Source: Hemileia vastatrix
Taxonomy: Eukaryota; Basidiomycota; Pucciniomycetes; Pucciniales; Zaghouaniaceae
Length of the DNA: 64,000 bases
Direction: 5' to 3'
Assembly: GCA_030280995.1 (NCBI GenBank)
Contig: JASXTE010000007.1
Coordinates: 6,826,001-6,890,000, forward strand
Part shown: in pieces, positions 33,330 to 40,512 of the stretch
Numbering within the stretch: position 1 is the first letter of the stretch
How the letters are laid out: each line of letters starts with the position of its first letter
Position numbers and translations under genes: made by a program
Notes under the pieces: model-generated
The model's input: the letters and a program-made list of their open reading frames with translations, nothing else
What the model was told of the DNA's origin: nothing
The model's database searches: none

Positions 33330-34395
33330 TGAATAACCAGTTTAGAGTCTTAGGGGACAGTGATAAATTAAAAGATTGAATTGAGTTATCCAAACAAGAT
33401 TGACATTCCAGTTTAAAGTCTTGGTGGACCAAACATATAATTGATTGCCAGTTTATGGTCTTGGTGGACCAAAGATCGTTTAAGTGCATAAATATCTTGA
33501 TATATTCCTAAGTAAGGCCTAGGCTTGACCAAAGATTGAATAAATTTGATAATCCAGTTTAATGTCATAGTGGACCAAACATTTGATCGACAAGTAATCC
33601 AGTATAAGGCCATAGTGGTCCAATGAATGTTGAATTATCCTGCAGATATTGATTTTCCAGTTTAAAGTCATAGTGGACTAAACAATGAATGAACTACCAG
33701 TTTAAAGTCATGGTGGACCAAACATTTAATCGATAAGAAATCCAGTTTAAGGTCATGGTGGACCCAACAGCTTGATAACATTCCAGTTTAAGGTCTTGGT
33801 GGACCTAACATTTGAAAACACTCCAGTTTAAGGTCTTGGTGGACCTAAAATTTGTTTGATAAAAAAAAAAAATAAAAAAAATCCGTCTCCAAAAATATCC
33901 ATAAAATCTTGAACATCCTTCAAATTCAGTTAAAAGTTTTGAAGGACTAACAGCTCCAATATAAAATCTTTAATGAGAGTCTTGAAAATTAGCCAGTTTA
34001 AAGTCTTGGAGGACTAACAGATCAAAAATACGTGTAAAAACCTTAAAGAACGTCTTGAAGAGTAGCCAGTTTAAAGTCTTGGAGGACTAACAGCTCCAAT
34101 ATAAAATTTTTAATGACAGTCTTGAAAATTAGCCAGTTTTAAGTCTTGGAGGACTAACAGCTCCAAAATTTGTATAAAACCTTAAGGAAAGTTTTGAACA
34201 GTAGCCAGTTTAAAGTCTTGGAGGACTAACAGATCCAAAATATGTGTATAAAAAAAAAAAAACTTTAAAGAACGTCTTGAACAGTAGCCAGTTTAAAGTC
34301 TTGGAGGACTAACAGCTCCAAAATATGTATAAAAAACCTTAAAGAACGTCTTGAACAGTAGCCAGTTTAAAGTCTTGGAGGACTAACAGATATCT
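33330..34395 (-). repeat. Hairpin-TAAACTG array (H1), B1
   Basis: About 17 copies of the motif. Plus-strand stems include AGTC/GACT, GGTC/GACC and a wobble variant, with loops such as TTGGTG, ATAGTG, ATGGTG, TTGGAG; each is preceded by CCAGTTTA. The first ten mostly end in GGACC(A/T), the last seven in GGACTAACAG and sit in a 70-bp tandem unit. Near-identical B2 has about 12 copies here. Confidence 0.92.
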
Positions 34396-34524
34396 TGAAG
34401 TAAAATCCCATAGGTATTGAGTTCTCCTAGACCCTGTTTCCTGTCTAAACTAAATGAATAAAACTAAAAAAGAATGAAAACTAAAAAAAATAAAACTAAG
34501 AAATATAATAATGATTTTGATTTA

Positions 34525-34690
34525 ATTAATTAATTTTAATTTTAATTTTAATTTTTTTTTTTTTTTTTTTTTTTTATTATTATTTTTATTTTATTATTTT
34601 TTTTTATTATTTATTTTATTTTTATTTTATTTTTATTTTTATTTTTATTATTATTTTTTTTTTTTTATTTATTTTTTTTTTTTAATTTTA

Positions 34691-34727
<37 letters not shown>

Positions 34728-34735
34728 TTTAAAAT
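34525..34735. repeat. T-rich low-complexity tract, B1
   Basis: About 200 bp of T runs with interspersed A, matching the weaker 54395-54545 tract in B2. It separates the H1 array from H3. Confidence 0.95.
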
Positions 34736-34903
34736 AAAAGATTTTAGAATAGATAGTTTTGAAATAAAATTTAAAATTTAATTTTAAAGAAAGATAAATG
34801 AATGTGAAAAGAAAGATAAAAAAAGTACTAAAATAAAATTTTAAAATAAAATTTTAAAAGATGCCCCCCGGCCATTTGATGAGCCGTACCCTCGACATCA
34901 TAC

Positions 34904-34930
34904 CCACATCCAAGTGCAACTTGATGTGGT
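34904..34930 (-). other. Conserved hairpin H3, B1
   Basis: CACAT-C-CAAGT and ACTTG-ATGTG are complementary with one bulged C and a GCA loop. Outer pairs that are imperfect in family A are perfect here. Confidence 0.72.
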
Positions 34931-34998
34931 TACACAATTTTAAGAAATTGAAAAGAAAAGAAAATAAATGAAAGTTTTTAGAAGATAATTTTTATAAT

Positions 34999-35060
34999 GA
35001 TGATCACTGGGTGGGCTCCCTCCAATTTATAAAAATGATTAGAGACCACCAGTGAGCATC
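34999..35060 (-). other. Conserved hairpin H4, B1
   Basis: GATGATCACTGG and CCAGTGAGCATC pair with one mismatch, and GTGGGCTC/GAGACCAC can extend the stem. The loop is about 25 nt. Confidence 0.72.
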
Positions 35061-35279
35061 ACCTTCACAATAATTCATAATATATATTAAAGAAAAGAAA
35101 TCACAATCTAACATAAAAAAAATCAAAAACAAAATAAAAATAAAAAAAATCTTGAATCCGGCGTTGAGAGCGGTGTCTCTTGATTCATTCCAGTTTATAG
35201 TCTTAGTGGACTTCCTAAAATTAAAAGACAAAGCCAGGATTCAACTAGAAACAGGGAAAATTTTGGAAACGAACATTAT

Positions 35280-35320
35280 GGGGTAATTGTGTATAGAGCA
35301 GCCAGCCCATCAATTACCCC
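35280..35320 (-). other. Conserved hairpin H2, B1
   Basis: Perfect 10-bp arms GGGGTAATTG and CAATTACCCC. Compared with family A (GGGGTAACTG/CAGTTACCCC) one base pair is exchanged on both sides, with the loop GAGCAGCCAGC conserved. Confidence 0.82.
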
Positions 35321-35550
35321 CACACTTGCCAATATTAAATTAAGAAGGTTCCCCTGTGAACACTTCTTCCAATAAATTTTAAAATTTTTCCAACACTATC
35401 TTCACCCATATATTAAGAATTTCAAATTTTGAAAATTTTCAATGAAGGTTTTCTCGTATTTCGTTATGTTTCATCACAGTTTCGTCGCCCATATGCAGTG
35501 TAATGATAGTAAAGTATTTTTGATAAAAATAAGAAGATAGTTTATCCTCG

Positions 35551-35935
35551 TTGCGGAGGAATCCATAAAATTTCATTGATATCATAGTTTATCCTCATTG
35601 CGGAGGAATCCATAAAATTTCGTAGATATCATAGTTTATCCTCATTGCGGAGGAATAAATTTAATAAAAGTCATTAAAATTGTAGTTTATCCTCATTTCG
35701 GAGTTTGTCCATATAATTTCATAAATGTCATAGTTTATCCTTATTGCGGAGGAATCCATAAAATTTCATCAATATCATAGTTTATCCTCATTGCGGAGGA
35801 ATAAATTTTAAGAAATTTCATAGTTTATCCTCATTGCGGAGGAATAAATTTTAAGAAGTTTCATAGTTTATCCTCATTGCGGAGGAATCCATAAAATTTC
35901 ATCAATATCATAGTTTATCCTCATTGCGGAGGAAG
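35551..35935 (-). repeat. TCCTC-type hairpin array (H1c), B1
   Basis: Nine copies of AGTTTA-TCCTC-ATTGCG-GAGGA (5-bp stem, 6-nt loop) at intervals of about 36-50 bp. Several are joined by the filler ATCCATAAAATTTC. The last copy lies inside the pol ORF and encodes its final residues. Confidence 0.92.
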
Positions 35936-38900
35936 ACTTCGGCACTCCTGGTGCCTCTAGGATAGAACCGTTTCACTTGATCGGCCGCTACCCTCTTCTT
36001 TAATACTACTCCATCCAACTCTTCTAGCACATATGAACCGCCGGAAACTTGCTCCTTGATTTTATACGGTCCATTCCACCTATCTGCAAACATTTTTCCC
36101 CATTGACTCTCTAGACTCCTATTATACACCAGGACCATATCTCCTGGGTTCAAAGGTTTCCTTAATCGATGTGCCAACCGCTCATCCCAATATCTAACTG
36201 ATTGATTTCGGATCTTCATCATCCGCGAATATGCCTTTTCTAAATATTCTTCTTTCTTTTCTAGCTGCATCATTCTTGCACACAATAATTCTTCAGTAGT
36301 TTTGACCGTGTCCCAGTCAACTCCAAGATATGATTCAGCTTCTAAATCAACCGGTAAAACTGCTTTCTGTCCAAAAACAAGTTCATAAGGTGAAAATCCG
36401 GTTGTCCTTTTGGCAGTGATTCGATCAGCAAATAAAACTAAAGGTAAATAGTGCCTCCACTTTTCAGCACTTGTCCCACACATTTTAACTAAAGCATCCT
36501 TAATAACTTGATGCCCTCTTTCAACCATGCCTTCAGCTTCAGGATAATATGGGGTTGCTACCCTAACCTTTGATCCAACTTTCAATACGGCCTCTTTAAA
36601 CTCTGTCCCAAATTCAGGACCTCCATCTACCGTCACCAACTTCATCACCCCATACCTATATACCCAATTATTCAAAAAAAATTCTGCCACATTTTTGGCA
36701 GTTAAATTAATAAGAGGCGCTGCCTCTACCCAACCAGATAAATCATCTCTGGCCACAATTAAATATTTATACCGTCCCTCTTTTATATGAACGGCATCTA
36801 AACTAACTCTTCCAAAGAGCGTATATTCACCGGTCACGCGTCCAGGTTCTTTTGGCCTTAAATAACTTCGTCTTTGACATTCTTCGCATGACTGAACCCA
36901 CTGTTTAACAGCCATCTTCATGCCAGGCCACCAAAATCGATCAGAAATTCTTCTAAATGTTTCTCCAACGCCTCTATGCCCGAGATCTTCATGCAGTGAT
37001 TTCAAAACTAATTCTTGCCCCTTCTGTTGAGTTATAACTACTTGAGGATTTGGATACCTCCTCCTCATTAAACGTCGACCAGACAGGTAAAACGTAGATG
37101 ACTTCCTCTTGATAGCCACCCATTCATCGTCTTCACAATCTTCTGGCCTCTCTAAAGTCAACAAATATTTGACTAATAAAAAATAAAAACCAGTCTGACC
37201 CCAGACTTCATCTTGAAAATCGATTAATATAACATCAATAGGGACTTCTCTATCACCAATATCACCTGCACATGAATGAGCCAATAATCGTTGACCCCTA
37301 AATAAATCTTTAATCGAGCAATGTCGACGTTTTTCTTCTGAACCTTTGGATCCTTCGAAGACCGTATTTGAAAATACCTCTTTCTCTTTATCCACCCTTT
37401 TATTTAAATTCTCTAATTCTCCAACATATACACCATTCCTTAATTTACTACTATCCCACACTACCAATCCATCTTCCTCTACATACACCACATCTTCTTC
37501 TACCTCATCTCTGCCGAATTTATCTACACCTTTTCCAACACCTTTATTAACATAAAAACTATTTTCCAGTTTATCCTCTTGGTGGAGGTCATCAACACCA
37601 TAATCTAAACACAATAGTCCTGCCAGTTTAACCTCATGGGGGAGGTATGGAAAGTCTTCAGCTCCTTTAGTGCTGGCTTTGATAATAGGTATATCTTCAT
37701 CGAACTCTTCTGAGTCTGAATCTTCTTCAGTGGGTGGTCTCCTTGATAAACCATCTGGCATAGTAAAAGTTTTGCCAGGCTTATGAACTAAATCAAACGA
37801 AAAATGTTGAATAAAAGCTACCCATCTCGTCATGGGTGCGTTCGGTAAACTTGGGGAATTAATCATCTGGATTAACGATTTCGCATCCACTTGCAACTCA
37901 AAATGTTGCCCCCACAAAATATGCTGAAGTTTCTTCAGTATTTTCGCCACACCACATAATTCCAATTTTGGTTGAGAATATCTTGATTCAACCTCAGTAA
38001 ATACTACAGATTCATACCTAACTGGCCTGATGTAACCAGCTTTATCCATCTGAGACAGAACCGCCCCAGCTGCAACCTGACTTGAATCAACTGCTAAATA
38101 AATTCTACCAGCATCTTTTCCATAATCTAACTTGTGCAGGACTAAATCCTTCCCCACAACCTCCTTCAACTTCACAAACGCCTTCTCACACTCTTCATCC
38201 CACTCCCAGTCTGCATCCTTTCTCGTTAACCGTCTCAATGGAGCTGCCAATGAAGAAAAGTCCTTGATAAACATTCTAACATATACGCAAACGCCTAAAA
38301 ACCCTCTAACTTCGGTCGTATTCTTGGGTCTTGGCCAGGACTGAATTTTGTTAACTTTCTTCTTGGACATAATCCTACCCTCTCTACATACCACATGGCC
38401 TAATATTTCTAAGGCTGGCACACAACATGAAAATTTTGAACCTGAAATAGTTAAGCCAGCCTCTTCAATTCGAAACAAGATTCTTTCTAATGTAATTGCA
38501 AACTCCCAAATGAATTTGCGTATCCCGGGATTCTTTTCCAACACCTGGTTATCATAGTCGGTTGTTGGTCCCTTAATTCCTCCATCATCTATAAAGATTC
38601 CAGCATATTGTGGAATTTCATCTTGAAGGATCCAAGCCATCTGAGCTTGATAAACTGCAACCGAATTTGTTGCACCTTGAGGTAATCTTGTTAACTGTAA
38701 ACGTCCAAGTGGCGTATCGAATGTAGTGAGAGGCCTTGAGTCCGGATGTAACTCTCTCTCATCATATCCACCCATAATATCTCCCAAACCATAGCACACT
38801 CTCCCTGCAAACGCTTCAACAAACTCCTCAGCACTAGGCGGTATCCCAGCATCCTTAATTGTAACCCTATTTAATTCCCTAAGATCATGAACAACTCTAA

Positions 38901-40512
38901 GCTTGCCATTCGGTTTCTTGATACAAAATACCGGACTAGAATAACTTGATGTTGATTGCTCATACAGTCCAGTGCGTATCCGTTCTCTGACAACTTCGAT
39001 ATAAGCTTCTTTCAATGCAGCTGGAATAGGAATCGGTTTCTGCTGCCACGGTTCATGACATACCACAGGAATCTTGTAAGGCTCCCCATAGGAATGCTTC
39101 AACACACCCCTCTCCTCTTCTACAAAAGCAATGGCCTTCTCTCGCTTGACCATCACATCCAACAACAACTTCTTCTCTTCTCCAGACAACCAACCATCAG
39201 GTCCAAAATTAACAACACCCAGTCTCTCAAAAGTGATTCTTGACGTCTCAGAAAATTCAGGCGGATTCTTTACCAAGGGACTTTCATAAGGATCTCTTGA
39301 TAACCTTGGTCTTCTCAAAGATGGATTTAATTCAGCAGGTAGTGGTTCATTAATAGGTCGAACTTTATTTGCTACTTTCTTATATTTTGCTGCGTCCACA
39401 TCTAAATAAACTTGAGGTAAAACATCGCCATTAAAACTTTCATCAAATGAATCTTCTTCATCGTCAGAATCGGAAAAAGAAAAATTAGAAAAATATTTTA
39501 TTTCATCTTTAAATTTTACCCTTTTTTCCTTTCCCTCGTCTAATTTATAAACAGATTTTCCAACACCTTTTCTTCCCTTATCCAACAGTAAATCACCCGT
39601 AAAGAAAGTTGGCAGTTTAACCTCTTGCTGGAGAACCGGAATTGAATTTTCACAAAAATTATTTTTTTGGGTTTTAATTATACTGAGATTTTTTATCGGA
39701 TTTTGATGTGATATTTGCAGTTTACCCTCTTGCTGGAGGTCCGTGATAGAAGGAGATAATTGCAGTTTAACCTCTTGCTGGAGGTCCAAAATAGAAGGAG
39801 ATAATTGCAGTTTAACCTCTTGCTGGAGGTCCCGAATAACATTTTCACATAAGTTATTTTTTTGTGTTTTACTTATACTGAGATTTTTAATCGAGTTTTG
39901 ATGTAATTTTCGCAGTTTACCCTCTTGCTGGAGGTCCAAAATAGAAGGAGATAATTGCAGTTTAACCTCTTGCTGGAGGCCCGAAATAACATTTTCACAT
40001 AAATTATTTTTTTGTGTTTTACTTATACTGAGATTTTTAATCGAGTTTTGATGTAATTTTTGCAGTTTACCCTCTTGCTGGAGGTCCAAAATAGAAGGAG
40101 ATAATTGCAGTTTAACCTCTTGCTGGAGGCCCGAAATAACATTTTCACATAAATTATTTTTTTGTGTTTTACTTATACTGAGATTTTTAATCGAGTTTTG
40201 ATGTAATTTTTGCAGTTTACCCTCTTGCTGGAGGTCATAAAACATACCCTTCCAATTTTTATCCAACCTAATTTGGCCCATTTTGCCTTTTTCACCGTTT
40301 TTAAATTTAATAGAAAAACCGGGTAAATCCAATAAACATATAGAAAAGTCCATAACGTATTTGCACTCCAAAGTAATATTAACAGAAAATAATTGAGAAT
40401 CCACTTGAATTATCTCCAAGTGAGCTGACCTATTGCAATCCGGGATCTCATCCTGAGGAGAGATTACAACATTAGAGCGATCAGCCCCTGCTACCCCAAA
40501 AAATGAGGGCAT
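35908..40512 (-). CDS. pol: Pol polyprotein of B1 (RT, RNase H, integrase)
   Basis: Open for 1,534 codons from an ATG at 40512, but the natural entry is probably the frameshift at 40497-40503, after which the frame reads GVAGADRSNV. About residues 85-300 are repeats built around LQQEVKL. RT follows with LPQGATNS and the FIDD box at 640-643 (GIFIDDGG), then RNase H (LAVDSSQ, D809), integrase zinc finger (GHRGVGETF, then CEECQ) and catalytic core D1239, D1296, E1331. The last two are separated by 34 residues rather than the usual 35. The C-terminus has GPYKIKEQVSGGSYVL and KRFYPRG, without a chromodomain. The stop lies inside a TCCTC-type hairpin. All hallmark residues are present, so it may be active. 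This RT type occurs in basidiomycete Ty3/gypsy elements. Confidence 0.92.
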   Translation of the reverse strand: MPSFFGVAGADRSNVVISPQDEIPDCNRSAHLEIIQVDSQLFSVNITLECKYVMDFSICLLDLPGFSIKFKNGEKGKMGQIRLDKNWKGMFYDLQQEGKLQKLHQNSIKNLSISKTQKNNLCENVISGLQQEVKLQLSPSILDLQQEGKLQKLHQNSIKNLSISKTQKNNLCENVISGLQQEVKLQLSPSILDLQQEGKLRKLHQNSIKNLSISKTQKNNLCENVIRDLQQEVKLQLSPSILDLQQEVKLQLSPSITDLQQEGKLQISHQNPIKNLSIIKTQKNNFCENSIPVLQQEVKLPTFFTGDLLLDKGRKGVGKSVYKLDEGKEKRVKFKDEIKYFSNFSFSDSDDEEDSFDESFNGDVLPQVYLDVDAAKYKKVANKVRPINEPLPAELNPSLRRPRLSRDPYESPLVKNPPEFSETSRITFERLGVVNFGPDGWLSGEEKKLLLDVMVKREKAIAFVEEERGVLKHSYGEPYKIPVVCHEPWQQKPIPIPAALKEAYIEVVRERIRTGLYEQSTSSYSSPVFCIKKPNGKLRVVHDLRELNRVTIKDAGIPPSAEEFVEAFAGRVCYGLGDIMGGYDERELHPDSRPLTTFDTPLGRLQLTRLPQGATNSVAVYQAQMAWILQDEIPQYAGIFIDDGGIKGPTTDYDNQVLEKNPGIRKFIWEFAITLERILFRIEEAGLTISGSKFSCCVPALEILGHVVCREGRIMSKKKVNKIQSWPRPKNTTEVRGFLGVCVYVRMFIKDFSSLAAPLRRLTRKDADWEWDEECEKAFVKLKEVVGKDLVLHKLDYGKDAGRIYLAVDSSQVAAGAVLSQMDKAGYIRPVRYESVVFTEVESRYSQPKLELCGVAKILKKLQHILWGQHFELQVDAKSLIQMINSPSLPNAPMTRWVAFIQHFSFDLVHKPGKTFTMPDGLSRRPPTEEDSDSEEFDEDIPIIKASTKGAEDFPYLPHEVKLAGLLCLDYGVDDLHQEDKLENSFYVNKGVGKGVDKFGRDEVEEDVVYVEEDGLVVWDSSKLRNGVYVGELENLNKRVDKEKEVFSNTVFEGSKGSEEKRRHCSIKDLFRGQRLLAHSCAGDIGDREVPIDVILIDFQDEVWGQTGFYFLLVKYLLTLERPEDCEDDEWVAIKRKSSTFYLSGRRLMRRRYPNPQVVITQQKGQELVLKSLHEDLGHRGVGETFRRISDRFWWPGMKMAVKQWVQSCEECQRRSYLRPKEPGRVTGEYTLFGRVSLDAVHIKEGRYKYLIVARDDLSGWVEAAPLINLTAKNVAEFFLNNWVYRYGVMKLVTVDGGPEFGTEFKEAVLKVGSKVRVATPYYPEAEGMVERGHQVIKDALVKMCGTSAEKWRHYLPLVLFADRITAKRTTGFSPYELVFGQKAVLPVDLEAESYLGVDWDTVKTTEELLCARMMQLEKKEEYLEKAYSRMMKIRNQSVRYWDERLAHRLRKPLNPGDMVLVYNRSLESQWGKMFADRWNGPYKIKEQVSGGSYVLEELDGVVLKKRVAADQVKRFYPRGTRSAEVFLRNEDKL
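39604..40235 (-). repeat. 150-nt repeats in the 5' part of pol, B1
   Basis: Three units of exactly 150 nt (starting near 39912, 40062 and 40212 on the plus strand) plus partial ones. Each contains two hairpins ACCTC-TTGCTG-GAGGT with CAGTTTA, and encodes LQQEGKL and LQQEVKL separated by SIKNLSISKTQKNN. B2 has fewer hairpins in a different arrangement. Confidence 0.9.

Noticed and set aside
33990..34390. GGACTAACAG in H1 units as intron branch site plus acceptor
   Set aside because: CTAAC and AG are directly adjacent, too close for splicing, and the string is explained by the hairpin repeat.
33330..34395. H1 arrays as a CRISPR array
   Set aside because: Host is eukaryotic, repeats are short and variable, spacing is irregular and there are no cas genes.
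37346..39243. Plus-strand frames opposite pol
   Set aside because: Shadow frames of the catalytic pol region without splice or start signals.
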